A stretch of 64,000 nucleotides of DNA, taken from Trichuris trichiura. Taxonomy: Eukaryota; Nematoda; Enoplea; Trichinellida; Trichuridae. The DNA lies in assembly GCA_037903355.1 (NCBI GenBank), contig JBAJFE010000020.1, positions 248,001 through 312,000 of the forward strand. The letters are read 5' to 3'. The stretch's first letter is position 1, and the number at the start of each line of letters is the position of its first letter. The position numbers and the translations under genes were made by a program. Below are positions 24,068 through 36,603 of this stretch, in pieces. A model generated the notes under the pieces. The model did no database searches. It had not been told where the DNA came from and worked only from the letters and a program-made list of their open reading frames with translations.

Positions 24068-24543
24068 TTAAAGCGACTTGAAAAGTGACGCTTGGGGAAC
24101 TATCAAAAACGCTTTCGGTTCTTCGCTTACCAGTAATGGATAATGCTTTTTCAGAACAGGGAAATCATCTCCAATGCTAAACATCTGAACGGGAAGCGGA
24201 AATGGATTATACAGTAAACTGATCCCTTTGCCGCTTGCAAAACATTGGGTAGAAGTTATATTGCATTTTCAGAATTTGTTTTCATGAGGGGAGCCCGCTC
24301 GAATGCTTCATTCAAAGCTTGATAAAAACTGTCGTAATAATTGTTTGAAACGTTACGTCCCGGCTAAAAGAATGTGCTACTGAATGACTTGAAATTATGA
24401 AATTATTTTTTCCCCAGTTTGTTGCCAAATTAAGGCCTTATAGCTTTCTGAGCTCTGATCTAAACGCGCCTGTGAATGTAACATTTTTTCCGCGCGCATT
24501 TCTGGTTGTACAGTTTCATTCTACTTGAAGAGTACAGGTGCAA
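24068..24543 (-). pseudogene. Gene B3, decayed third copy
   Basis: Exon n-1 (24543-24381) and exon n (24243-24068) align with B1 and keep the motifs SYKALIWQQTGE and HYPLL, but exon n-1 has a TAG where B2 has Trp (after VLFK), a TAA after EKIIS, and has lost the AG of its acceptor. Exon n remains open, including the conserved phase-2 acceptor. A pseudogene or a gene with altered splicing. Confidence 0.55.
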
Positions 24544-25960
24544 TTCGTTGAATAGGAAAGAAAAATATTTTTATTTACGGGAACTTTCAGGACGATTCTG
24601 TCCTGTCGTGAAAGCTTACATCGCAAGGACGCTTATGCAATGGAAGTAATTAGAAACCCGTTATAAAACTGAAATTAAACTGATCAGTAAACGTTATATT
24701 CCCAATTAAAATGAAGCGCATATCTTTTGCGTCATTGGTAAAAAACAAACTGTGGCCTGATCACTGAATGCTTTTACACAAAACATGTAGCATTCTTCCT
24801 AGTACAATGGAGTTGTACTAGGTAGTATCATAAGAAGAGAAGATACAAGGTTGGCTTTAGTGGGAAAAGTTTTAGTAATCCCTTCATTTGCATTAAAGTG
24901 GTCGAAGAATTTTATTCCTATATATTCTCGATGACTCTGAGTCTGTAGCAAACCATTCGCAGCAGTTGCCTGACTCAATCGAGCCTCTGCTTTATGTGTG
25001 AAAATTTGTTTTCTCAATCGCATTCTTTCTGCTGTCTTTCCTGCGTCGTTTTGTTCTGTGCATTGTACACCCGAATTTTAAACAGGGAACGACAAAAGCA
25101 TAAGTCAGAAGGAGTATATATGAGACATCTGTGATCAGCGTATTCTTTTAGCCCGCAGGTGCGAAAATGGCAGAGGCCCCTTTTCAGCCAAAGATCGAGC
25201 AAGGTTAGGGAGGACCCAGGGAAGCTTGCAGGCATTGCAGTGGATAGTGGTGGTGTGAGAACCTCCAGACACACTTTGTCTACACAATGCATCTGTATGA
25301 AGGGATAAGAAGTATTCGACGGTAGGTGCAATTCTATCTGGGCGAATTTCCTACTGAGAATGACGTCATCGTTTGCTGCTCTTTTTTGTCTTGATGTTAG
25401 TGTTTCGCAACCACTGTTTTTGCAATTCCCCTTTTTTGAGTGTCCCCAGCCAGAGCCCACCTAAGCCGGGAAAGCAGGCAGTCCTCCTACAAATGACGTT
25501 CAACGCCCACACAACAATTTCAGCTATTAAAAAAGGAGGGTTAAGCTACCTGCGAAACAATGGGTCGTTGAAAATCTAGGTGTGCCAAACCATTCCTGTT
25601 CCAGTGGGTGTAAGTAACTGGCCCAATGTAAATGCATCATTTCCACTCACCCCACGGAATCCCCTTTTCCGGACGTTTTCTCCTACAGTTCATGCAGGAA
25701 GACGTACTCATCTGTCATCGTCCCTCCACAGAAGCAAACCGTTAAAGGGATACATTGTCAAGGAGGCGGTGGTCGCCCACTTGTTCAACATTCTTCTGAA
25801 CGAGCATTCTGTGGCGACTGTTACGAATGACGAAAGGGAATAATTAATTACAACCTGAAATGTAGAAAAGCAAAGCATGACATGCTCAAATGAGGCCAAT
25901 ATCATTTGTGAAAAAACTTTCCTGCCCTTCATGGGACCAAAATAGAATACTTCGTCACTA

Positions 25961-27560
25961 GTTGCTGTTACTAGGTCAGGCAGTTATTGTAGACCACCGC
26001 TGCACGCAGCACGCATACATAACACCAGTTTTGCGAAAGAATAAGCCCAACTTGCGTCACAGAAACGTGACGCCAGTCGGCTGCCCTTTTCATCTCGACG
26101 CCGCGAAAAAAAGTCCACCTGTGATCTAAGCGAAACTGGATTTTACAGTGTCCAGCTGTTTGACGTATTGATCATACATTTTCCTTCGCAATTATCAGCT
26201 CTCTTGTCAGCATAGCAATACTTGTCTGAAGGGCATATCCCCAAAACTGTTTTAGTTCACATGTGGTGCTTCACTTATCTCGACACAAATTTGATAACAC
26301 CTGCGTTCGCAACATCCATACAGTACCAGTGTTGGCAGCGGGCCTTTGAAAACAAATGAAACTATAGTACTATATTTATTAAACAGTATTGAAAATGCGA
26401 TTAAACAGTATTGTTGCAATTCATTTTTGCCTCCCATTAAATAGGCATGCCTTATTCATAAAGCATAGCAACCCAATTTTCAATAACGAAACAGAAGCCA
26501 CATGTCCGATTATGAACCTACTGGCCTTTGGGTGCGTGAGTTGTAACCGCCAGTGCCAAATTCAGTGTCAGTACTCCTAGGCAGGGTTCCCGCTAAATGT
26601 TGAGCATAATAAGTATGAGTAAAAAGCTTGTTACGTTGGACGAGATTAAATTTCATGTAGATGCCAGGACAGCAAAATGTACTGGTTTCGGAAACTGATC
26701 TAGCCCGAGGAAAGGATGAAACAGTTTTTTTATTCGTGGAACAGTTTTTGTCTCCTGGAGACGGGCTGGCTGAGCAATCAGCTTCACCAGGCTGTAAAGC
26801 TAAAGACCAAACATAGCAAATCCGAAAGCTTAGTTTTTAGTCAGTTAACTTAAACACTTCAGACTTCAGAACTGAACGCAAACCATTTTAGAGTGCTTCG
26901 GTCAGTACCAGTTGAATGGCTTGCCAACCTGCTTTTAATAATGGTCCGTACGTGTGGTTAAATATTTTTCTTTTTCCTGTGTTCAAAAGAATCTTCCTTC
27001 AAAATCCCTAATCAAAACAAGAAAAACTTGTGCAGTTGATCAAGGCGCTAAGCTGCACGTTAAGAAACTGCCCCGCACTTATCAAGACGCAGTTTGCTTT
27101 ACGTTTTTTACTTGGCTTAAATGAACTTCTTTAGAAGATTTGTCTTTGCATCCACTTCCGTTTCGCTAAGTTTCGAACAAAATGGTTTTCTTGAGCATTC
27201 GTCATCGAATAGTTTTGCAGCCTGTTTCTTCTTAATTTTCCACACAAGAACAAGGTATCGTATGCTGCTAATTGGCTGTCCAGCAATCTCCCGCAGTTTA
27301 AACCTTTTTATTAATTACCTTTCTTTCGTACAAATTTTATGTGGGTGCTAATTACGGTTTTCGAACTTACATGCAGATTTACTGCTTGCTTACTGTACAT
27401 TGAGGTTCTCTCTCGTGCAGCTGTTTTATTGGAAATTGAAAATCTTACAATGCGTTTTCATTCTTAATGAGTTATTTAACATCCATAACTGGCTATCTGC
27501 CGGGACATTACGGCAACTACGTTAACAATTTCAGTTCGCTCGGTATCAGTCATCGTTAAA
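25961..27560. other. Spacer without recognisable gene
   Basis: Only short frames (26389-26580 and 27121-27351 on plus, 26252-26437 on minus), none with recognisable motifs or good exon borders. Confidence 0.35.
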
Positions 27561-27601
27561 ACCTTCTCGCACCTTTTTATAGACTAGTATTGGCCTTGTT
27601 A

Positions 27602-27878
27602 ATGGCGGAGGAAGAACTTCAGGACCCTCTACAAAAGCTGCGCGAAGAGTGTAAAAAAGACCCATGCAGAAAGTTCGTTGAAGCTCTCGGCGTATGTACA
27701 GAACGTGTGTTAGGTCGTAAAGCCACTGAAGAGAATTGCCACGACGAGGTGGTTGATCTAATGACGTGTGTTGACAAATGCGTATGTTTTTTCAAATTTA
27801 CTCCTTCCTTAACTGTACTCTAAATTACACTTACTCGTATTTTAGGCTGTCCCTCGTGCATTCAGGATGCTTAAGTAA
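27602..27878 (+). CDS. UQCRH: Cytochrome bc1 complex hinge protein (subunit 6)
   Basis: Exon 1 (27602-27781, 60 codons) and exon 2 (27846-27878) joined across a 64-nt GTATGT...TTTTAG intron give 70 residues ending RMLK. The acidic N-terminus (MAEEELQDPLQKLREEC) and four paired cysteines in the hinge fold (C20, C32, C46, C56, with C22 and C60 flanking) match the small UQCRH family, which contacts cytochrome c1 on the intermembrane-space side of complex III. Length is near the usual range for the family. I chose the ATG at 27602; the longer frame starting at 27590 would use TTG. A CTTTTTATAG acceptor 21 nt upstream could be a 5'-UTR intron or trans-splice site. Intact; the only complete housekeeping gene here. 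Confidence 0.88.
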
Positions 27879-29967
27879 GGTTTTTTATGCGTCAAGGTTC
27901 AATTAGTCATATACGGAACGTGAATTCAGGGTTGCTTATTAAATAACGATACTTTTGACAGAAAGTGACATTGATTTTATTTTTCCATTTGCTGTGGAGA
28001 TTTAGCAATGTTTGTTGTAGTAAATAGTAAGGACTTCGTGTGAGACCATCACAGTTGTCATCCGTGAGAATCCTTGCTGCACGATTTGCAACCCTTTGGA
28101 GAGATTCATGATTTCTAGACGCCCGCTGATGTAGCGCATAAAGTTGCAGTTCTACTAACGTTTTTCCAAATCGGAGAAGTCAGTTTTTTTATAGCCTAAA
28201 TTATTTTTACGCTCCTGCGCTAAGCTTCCTTAAAAAGTGCCTAGAGGCTATCCTGTGCATTATGCGTCCACTGTAAACTTCCGCAGTGACACGCGGGTTC
28301 CCTATCACCTCCAAATTCCGTCATTTCACCGATATTCCATCGTTCTTCAAACTTCGAAAATCACCCCTTAGGAAACGCCGCCTTAAATTAAGCTACTATT
28401 CAAAATTTTTTAACCAGCTGAGTGCGTTTAGTTGTTTTTCCTGGGTGTATCAAGAGCATGATCATGAATAAAAAATTTAGCACAAGTGTATTACGCAGCT
28501 AGTGACTTACCGTATCTAAAAAAAAGTCATGCTTTTATTAATAGTGTTAGGTCGCAGCGAACTTCAACTTTTTAAGTGATTATACTTTGACTAAGTGTTA
28601 ACTGTATCTACCCCTGTAGGCATCATCGAAAAGAATACAACTATCTCAACGTTTTACAGGCGAATTTTATGCCATTCCGGCGATAATTCTTGTTGGGACA
28701 GTAAACTTGTCGAAGGGTTTTTTCAATGTTCCCAAGTGCACAAATGCATTATGATTCTTATAGAAATAATGGTCTGTGATCAACAGGTCCGTTAAATCCG
28801 TAAGATGTTCAAGGGCCTTGATGTCTAGTTCCTCCGGTCTTTAATTTGCTCCAAACAAAATATGCGATTGCAAATCGTCACGGTGAAGTGACTGATTTCA
28901 TTGGATATATGATCACGGGTGCCTTCTTGAGTGCCTTTGGTAAGCAATCACCAGTTCATCCCAGCGGACCTCTCCCGTGATCGTTCCGTCAGACTTGGAA
29001 AAGCTTTAATGAATTATGTTAACTGTAGATCATCAAACGTATCCCTGCTTTGTTTGGATGAAAACCCTAGGTTGAAAAACCTTGGGCGTCTGCCCTTTTT
29101 TGTTATCGAGCAGGCACCAGTTTGCTTCAGGTGTAAGGAGCTGGTTGATAGGAGATTCCTCATCCTTGAGAGGCGTGAACATTGTACGAATATTCAGTCT
29201 TTCCGTCGCATAGTTCTTGAGGAGCTCTTTTCGCTAACTTTTTACTTCGAGAATATAGTTCTTCGTAACGGGTCTGTATGTGTCCACTGCACGTACGGAA
29301 ACGGCCTGTTAAGCGGTATTGAAAGCTTATTCATTTGACTTAGCTTTCGGGAACACATCATGTCTCATACTACGCTTCTTTGCCTTGTTAAAGGACGAAT
29401 TGGGTAGTCGACCACTGCCCAGTTGTCTTTTACTATTAACGCAGGCTCCGTGGATGTGAAAAGCTAGGTCGATTATAAAATTTTCACGACAACTCAACAA
29501 AGTATTTTAATACATACGACGAAAACGTTTGTACTTTCTCAAGTTTCTTTGGGTATTTGCTCACTGTTACACGGTGAAGGTTAGGTACGACGTTGTCGTT
29601 GTAGCGATGATTCACGGAGTGCTTAAAAGATTTTTAATCCTTAAGATCATCCGTGAAATTCAAAAACGTACGCTTTAATCTTAAGCAATGGTAACATGAA
29701 AACAATTACCTGAGAGTAAGAATCTATCGTAACGCAAAAATACCGACTGAAAAATCTCCTCAATTTCTAGCAGGTAAAGTGATGCAAATAGGCAGTAACG
29801 TTCCTTGCAATGAGTCGGAAGAATATGCAGGGAAAGCTTATCGCTGAGAGAGCAGCAGTTTTCCAAATTCAATACGTTTATTCTCATAAATTTTAAAGCA
29901 CGGAAAAAATGTCATTCTAGGTTTTGCCGACCAGCGGCCGTCATGTATACTATCAGTTTGCGTAATA
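27879..29967. other. Spacer with one unassigned open frame
   Basis: AATAAA at 28466-28471 could terminate a transcript, though it is far from UQCRH. The frame 28931-29338 (135 codons, GTG start only) contains a CFRCKEL pair of cysteines but no recognised domain; a frame of this length is expected by chance in 64 kb of this composition. No other supported feature. Confidence 0.35.
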
Positions 29968-30928
29968 CAGTGTTTCCCAACCTTTTTGGAGCCAGGGCCC
30001 CCTTTCGCGACCTTCAACTTGACGGGGCCCCCCGTCATTCTCCCAAACGTAATTTTCTAGCTTCTGTTATCCTCAGGTGCACCTACTGTGGTTACGTTGT
30101 TGTGAATTTGTGCAAGTAGTTCAACACCTGAAACAGGCTGCGGAATGTAGAATTGACTTCGCTGCCTACCGTGTATGCGAAAGCAAAAACAGTTAAGCCG
30201 GGTCGTCGTTAAAAACCTTATTAACCTGCGGATCTTGTCAGCCGCAAGTAGGACCCCATCTTTTGCGCTGTGAAAGTTGAGTGTGCGATCAATTGCTGGA
30301 AAACCTGGCGATGCGAAGTCAACACTGAATTTCTTTTCGACACTATAGCGAAATGGCTAGTAAGGAAGCAGGCCGCCGTATACGGCTAAAGCTCCTTAAC
30401 GATATTCGAAGCCGTTAACGCCTTTAATTCTTTAGTTGGCACTGCAAGCGTTCTTTTCGTATTGCTGGACTTAAGCCGGCTAATTACAGATCCGGGAGCC
30501 TTCAGAATACAAACGCCGCATTGGGTTTCCTCTTCCTCAATTTTTTGGGGTGGTAGCAATGGTAGCGCAATATGTAAGTCAGGCTGCGATGCTGTTCTTA
30601 GGGCTGCGCAACACTGAATCTAAATTCAATATTTCCTCGGAACAAGACGACAGTGGCTTGATCTTACCTCTCTGCGACGAGTGGGTATGGTGTAGTGCTA
30701 CTAATTTATTCACGTCTGGCTTGATAGTCGTCAGGAGTAATCTCAGGTCGCCTCGCCTCACTATCCTGAACGGCAGGATTGTTCTCGTCCTGCGGCACCG
30801 ACTACCAGGGATCCCCTGAAGCCTCCTAATCTCCCAGGGTCTCCTTAAATCCCCAATCCTTCCCAGGGCCCCCTTCAAGCTTTCCAGAGCCCTCAAGGGG
30901 TCCCTGGGGCCCCCATTGGGAATCACTG
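29968..30928. mobile_element. Non-autonomous hAT-like element with transposase tail
   Basis: Left end CAGTGTTTCCCAACC and right end TTGGGAATCACTG are imperfect inverted repeats of hAT type, with GGGGCCCCC tracts just inside. The minus-strand frame 30926-30579 includes RRGDLRLLLTTIKPDVNKL, resembling the end of ZBED5-like hAT transposases (after the dimerisation region), so only the 3' end of the transposase is retained. No 8-bp target duplication is visible (GCGTAATA versus CATGCGGA), which suggests age or rearrangement. Confidence 0.6.
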
Positions 30929-33900
30929 CATGCGGATGCTTGCGCTAACCGACCTTGATTTCTATGTACAGTACTCATTAGGTGTCAAGTGGAAGAGAAC
31001 GTAAAAATGAAATCCCAAATTGCTTTTGCCATTAGTCACAAAGTCTTTCCGTCAATAATCTATGAAAGTGGTCTGGCCTGCTCTACCGATTTGCCGGCTT
31101 AGCCGTCAGTAATTTAAAAAAACAGCAGTACAATTTCTGGCGTTATTTTTACTCCAACTGGAACAAATAACTACTCGCTTTGCATATTTGTAGAAACATT
31201 CAGCACTCGTACGATGTTTAGGTTACGTATGTCCTGTTAATTAAAAGCCAAGTTCTCCAGTATCCCTTTGGTGGAAATGGGAGACTTAAACTTTAACTCG
31301 TCTAGTGTTTCGCGAAAGCATTCCGTCTTTACGATTTTGCGAAACCAATAATACGCCGCGAAAAATCAACCCTGCTCAGTCCGGTAAACACGACGTTTTT
31401 CGGTCTACGGAAGGAACGCCGATCGCTCTGTAACTTTGCAGTATTTTTTGGGAAATAATTTTCTCAAACTAGCTACGCAAATTGGTCTTGTTACTTTCCC
31501 CCGATGTTCGCGCTTGGAAGCGGAATTCCAATGATGCTCAGGTTGATCAAGACGCTTTTTTGCATTACTGTACTGGATAATCGTTGTAAGTGACGATATT
31601 CGACGCTGCAGGTCGGTGTTTCGTACACGCAGAAGGGCGAAGTGACGTCCTCATTCTTTTTCTGCTAATCCCGTTCGGGAAAGTTCCTACTACGATATAA
31701 ACGGTAAGTCCTTTTTGCTTACGTCAAAAGTGGGCTTTAGTTCGAAGTTAACTTCGCAGGCGAGTAGCGGAGTGCGCTTCGAGCGTTTGTCCTTACCTCA
31801 AATCGAGCAGCTAGTAACTGTTGTTCAATTTCTCAATTTCTTTGAACAGCACGCGATGGGTGATTTCAAAACGCGGTTGTTTAGGGCGTTAGGCGCTGTT
31901 CAGCAAATCGCGAACAGTATCTAGTTTATTGCGCTTTCCAATCGCGCAAATTCCTTTCGTAGTGGCCGCTCAGTTTGTTGCTGTCTTTTTTACGTGAACT
32001 TTGTGTTTATTCCAGCAGGGCTAATAAATAGCTTAGGAAACCTATTGAAGCAAACAAAAGACCGCTTCGTAAAGTTCGACATTCGATTCGCTCTGCTATT
32101 TCCTCATTGTTTTAGATATTTACAGCTGGCGAGGTGGAGCCTACTCGACTACAATGCGGCCATCGAAGCAAGCCGTCTTTTCAAGCGTTGACTCTGCTTC
32201 ATGGCCAGTGACGGTTATTGATGATAGAACTGTTTTCGTCTCTGAATCCGCAATTCCGTCGGCGAGAATAATGGAACAGCAAGGTCCGTCGACAGGCTGT
32301 TCACTCACAGGAGAGGAAGCAAGAGGAAAGGAAAATGATATGAAGATGATATTCTCATTAAAATGATAGATGATATGATAAAACGCAGGGAAACTGAAGG
32401 ATAACGACAGCTGTAGTTACGATATGGAAAAGAGATGTCAGTAGGGGATCTAATCCGAATGTGGCCCTCCGTCGGCTGAGGCGATAACTTCAAACGGCAA
32501 TGCGCGACGATATTGCGTACTCAAGTGTGATTAGCGCAGCGTGGTAAGTGAGTGCAGGAGGTTATTGACCCATAAACCTTATGATGACGATAGCAGTCAA
32601 AAATGGCGATGTATGCTTTGATGAAGCTCGCCGTCTCGCGAGTTTCATTACTCCAGTATCTGGGACGTTGGTTGGTCCAATGACTGTTGCTATGTTGCTG
32701 CAGAATACAGTTAAGGAAATAATCTAGCATTGCGTTCCTATGCATTCCTTCAAGTAGCGCTGTTCCATCCGTTGTCCGCAGAATTTGTTGCAACGATCAG
32801 CCCCCGACCGAGGGCTAACTGAAGTCATATTCCAACCAAGGCTACTGCACACGTCGAAGGTGAGATAAGAAAAGTACCGAAAACTTGCTGCTGTAATATC
32901 CAAATTCCTTACGTCAGTTAAAGTGGATTATTCTGTACCGACGAATGGTGATACTATCTATTCTATGCCGCATTATTGGACTGTTGTTGTTGCGTCACCA
33001 CAAATGCATCCTTATTTTCTCCGTGTTCTGCCACGTTGCTGATAATACACTTTTACCTCACGATCGCATCCGAACATCCATAAATCAGTTTATGATGAAT
33101 TCGTCTTGCTCAAGTCTGTAGCTTTTGAAGTGGCTTGCTTGTGCCTTCAATGAGCAAAAAGCTTTACGGCAACTTCGGACTCCAAACTGAAAAGCGTATC
33201 TTTGCGGATCCGTCGAAAGATCCAACGACGCATAACACACTTAACGTTTCAAGTAGACAGAGTTAAGCAAAAGAGAGCATTTGAATAGTCTACATAGGTT
33301 ATCGTCCGTAGATTAAAGCTCTAATTCTTACAGAAGGTTCAAATAGGTCTTTCGCTCTAAATCCTTCTTCCTACTTGTTCGAATATGTACACGTTTCTCA
33401 AGTGTTTCACGCATTTCATAACAACGCTCAACCGTAGTGAACAAGTGGGTAAAGAAGCTGAAAGGTTGGGGACTAAAAAATTATATTTGCAAGAGAAGGG
33501 GTTGGAGAGCAACAGAATACGCAACTATAGAAGCTGACTGAATTTCAGCGAGTAAACGTCCTTTTACTTACAAAAATAAGTGCTGATTAATACGTTTCAA
33601 CTTAAGTCCACATCGACGGACAAAACAAAGATGTAGTCGATTCGCATCCCCCATTCCACTACGCTAATCCAGTAGAAATGTAATCCATATCATACTTTAT
33701 CCGTTTGCTATAACTCTTCCACTTTGGTTAACGCTGATAGAATTGTACGCAAAATTTTGGAACATTAGACTCGATTACAGTGCACCTATTCCTGCTTCGG
33801 CGATAGAGTACGCCATATCGTTCACCTACGAAAAAACCTCATTAGCGCAATCTATATGATGAAATTCCTTTGCTAATAGAAAGTTTGGAAACAGGCAAAA

Positions 33901-34140
33901 CGTGAATGTTAAACTTAAACCAGTCATCAGCTTAGCCGCTCATTCCAACTGCAACAAAGCAAAGTATCCTGAGCACAAGATTTTTGAAGAAGCGACAATG
34001 CATGTTCGTGCTACGCCAGTTCGGCTGTACCAAAGCTGTAGAGAAATGCTAGAAATTACGTGTTGCAAAGTAAAGTGACCTTTTACTTGAAAAAATGTGT
34101 TGCAGCTTATTTAATTTTTGAAAACACAATTTCTTGTTTC
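30929..34140. other. Spacer; possible unassigned exons near 31.7-32.8 kb
   Basis: A frame ending at 31924 follows a clean 40-nt GTAAGT...TTTAG intron-like stretch (about 31703-31742) and encodes PQIEQLVTVVQFLNFFEQ; a further frame ends at 32366 on plus and one at 32793-32521 on minus. None has a recognisable family. 32800-34140 shows nothing. Confidence 0.25.
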
Positions 34141-34360
34141 AGCATCGTAATACTTCATGTAGAATATGCAAGTCTTTATTGTTAAGCTTTTGTCTTTCAG
34201 TCAGAAAAAGCTTTCGGCTTGGTCCGCTGAAGATGGATTAAGCCCTAACCGAAAAACGCTGGAGAAGCTTTGCTGACAGAAATAACGGGACAAAACCGTA
34301 AGAATAAAGAAAGGCGTATTTACATGTTGTCTTAAATATTCTTAAGTGATCAGCCACCAC
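34140..34360. mobile_element. Decayed short fold-back PLE-like remnant
   Basis: A degenerate inverted pair: reversed GAAAGC followed by AATAAAG at 34170-34215, and CTGAAGA ... CCGAAA followed by CCGTAAGAATAAAG at 34229-34310. Outer flanks also pair weakly (TACATG). This is the same order of parts as the intact fold-backs, with many substitutions. Confidence 0.4.
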
Positions 34361-35630
34361 GCTTACGGTGCAATTGTTTCTATCATTTGCTATACCACTG
34401 AAGAAGTCAGAAATCGCATTTGTATAGCATTGGTTGGAGCTAAACTTCAATCCTGACTATGCTTTCGCAGCGTGCTTTGCTGGCTTTCCGCCTAAGTCAC
34501 ATTTTGGGCATTTCGTCGGTTATTCATCCCAGCTTCTTACTGTATGTTTGCCGCCTGTCTTTTCTTGCGCTTACTTAAGCTTAAAATTAAACATAAAGCC
34601 TATATTTGGACTTGGGTCTAGATAAGGACAGAAAAATATAACTGTCATGCTCGCCAGTAAGGGCAAAACAGGCTGTCAGCGTGACTGCCAGAAAGGAACC
34701 TGGATTTCTAGGACAATGGGCCGCATAATTGACAAGAGCTGATAAGGCCCTCATAGTTTCTCGCATTTCAAAAGAATATAATTTTTTGTAACGAAATACC
34801 AAATATTTTGTTGCAGGCCGAAAAGTAAGAACTTTCGTTTGTTTAATTTGAAAGACATAGACAACCGCTGCCTTCGTATTCAATGCTGTGATGGAGAGCG
34901 GGTTTTCAGGTTTCCTCTACGGGCTCTAGTTCAGAGTTTCATCCGTATAATAGTTTGAGGATGCCGCTGAGTTTCAATCTTTGTTGCTTCAGGTAAATTT
35001 TGCTTTACAACGGTCGTTGCCCTTTTCGATAGTCCGGATGATAGGAATTCTTAATTCCAGCAAAAAACTTGCTTATTTGGTAACAGTGGCTCCTAAACTG
35101 CTCGCGTTTGAGCGAAATTGATTCAGCAATTAATAAGAACATATAGCTTTGGGAGTTCCTTGCAAAGGATAAAACTGTGGCTCTTTTTAGGCGGTTGCGT
35201 ATACTGTATGTGGAACTAATATCAGGTTTGTCTAAACCAAGTAACCACGGGCAGCGTAAGCTTAAGCCTCAAACTAGAATCACGTAGACTAATAATTGTA
35301 GATGGCTTAAGAATTAGTCTAAAATTAGAAGCGAGTTTTGTTCAGGCTAATACGTTTAACAGAGCAACAAAATGTGTTTTGCATAGATTGGATGAGATAA
35401 TGTGACGTTAACTTTATACCACTGAAATTTTAAGGTTGCTGCCTATGAACTACTAAGGCATAAAATTCTATAAACTGCCATTATTCGCTAGAAACGGTTG
35501 TTTAGTAGGGCAATTCGATGCTTTTAAAGCCACATGGGCATAGCAGTGATCGCTTAAGCTTGAATGAATATTCGCACCCAAAAATTCAAGGCTAAACTTT
35601 TGAAATTGAATATTATATGGAGAATGGTGT
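34361..35630. other. Spacer without recognisable gene
   Basis: Short frames only (34434-34625 on plus, 34883-34587 on minus); nothing recognised. Confidence 0.35.
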
Positions 35631-35737
35631 ATTCACGTAGTTGAAAATGGGGTTTCTTGGTACGGGAGCGTATGTTTTCATAATGCAAAAGTTTAATTAC
35701 GGAATTATTCCCGTTTAATGTGTTAAATAACTCCGGA

Positions 35738-35767
35738 GCTTTCAGGTCGACCGAGACCCGTCTTCAG
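35738..35767 (-). ncRNA. Hammerhead-like motif, element A left arm
   Basis: Minus-strand CTGAAGA, stem GGGTC/GACCT, GAAA, GCTCCGG. The last pair of stem II is a G-U, still pairing. Confidence 0.55.
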
Positions 35768-35907
35768 CGGTTGTGAGTTATGGATGTAACTTGTGCGCGT
35801 GACTTGAGTCTTCTGTCGTTTTCATGGTTTAAAGCGGGTGTTTTAAAGTTCTCTGTTGGTGGTCTTCTGTTTGTATGGTATGTAATTTGTCCGTTTTTAG
35901 CATTTTT

Positions 35908-36603
35908 TCATGTGCGGTGATTATTTCTTTTTTCACTTGCTCCATGTGTTCTTGTATCACGTCCAATCATGGAGCAGCAGTCGTAACGCGTCACTATATT
36001 TGTCCAAATTTCACTTACATCTGCTCCTTGGTCGCGGTTGTATGTGAGGTTGTGTCTTATGTAGAGGGCTTCTTTGATTCTTCTTAATCGTAGGTTCTTT
36101 TCATAACATAAGACTTTTGGGTTGAGCGTTTGGTTACATTGTGTGGCATGTTCTCCCACAGCAGAGGCCTGTTTGGCTTTTTCCATGGTGATTATCGGGT
36201 TTAAAATTGGTCTTCCTCTTTGTGTAGTTCCATAGCCACTGCTATTGAGCATGGCCTTCGCATTGTTGTAACTTGCAAGCTTTTTTAAATGTTCATTAAA
36301 TCTATGTTCTAAAGTGTTCCCCGTTTCGCCAATATAAGTTCCTGAGCAAGAGCATTCGACTGCGTATACTAATCCTGTCTTTTTGTTTGTTGGGATTTTT
36401 GTTTTGTCCGAGCGAAGAATTGATCTGAGGTTAGGGGAGCTCTTGAAGAAGACTGTGAAACTTAACGTTCTTCCTAGCCGGGTAATTTTTTCTCCTAAGC
36501 TTGCCACATAGGGAATAACTAAGCAAGGCTGGTGCGAAGCGTTTTCTGCACTAGATTCACGTTTGCGAAGCTTGTAGTTGAATACTTGGCTAATAAAGGA
36601 CCT
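35908..36603 (-). pseudogene. PLE protein C-terminal part, left arm (GIY-YIG endonuclease)
   Basis: The minus-strand frame inside the left arm starts at FISQVFNYKLRKRES and contains the endonuclease signature GLVYAVECSCSGTYIGETG followed by EHRFNEHLKK, then a basic C-terminus. The frame above 36603 is antisense to the RT core and not part of the protein. With no RT palm it cannot transpose by itself. Differs from the right arm at a few residues (for example GTYIGE versus GIYIGE). Confidence 0.8.

Larger units (their letters stand above)
20250..25960. repeat. Segmental duplication unit R3
   Basis: Aligns with R1 from 2640 onward without the MITE, and with the distal part of R2. Contains peptide gene A3 and decayed gene B3. 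20250-22550 has no supported gene. 25140-25960 matches 19230-19960 of R2 and likewise holds only short, unsupported frames. Confidence 0.85.

Noticed and set aside
27590..27823. 77-codon version of UQCRH starting at 27590
   Set aside because: It starts at TTG and reads into the intron; the ATG at 27602 plus the 64-nt intron gives the family's ending (MLK).
28931..29338. 135-codon open frame as a gene
   Set aside because: No ATG start, no recognised domain, and a length expected several times by chance in this window.
29968..30928. Target-site duplication for the hAT-like element
   Set aside because: The 8-bp flanks do not match in any tested register.
35875..36087. 70-codon frames at 35875-36087 and 37780-37568
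   Set aside because: They are antisense shadows of the PLE C-terminus in the two inverted arms.
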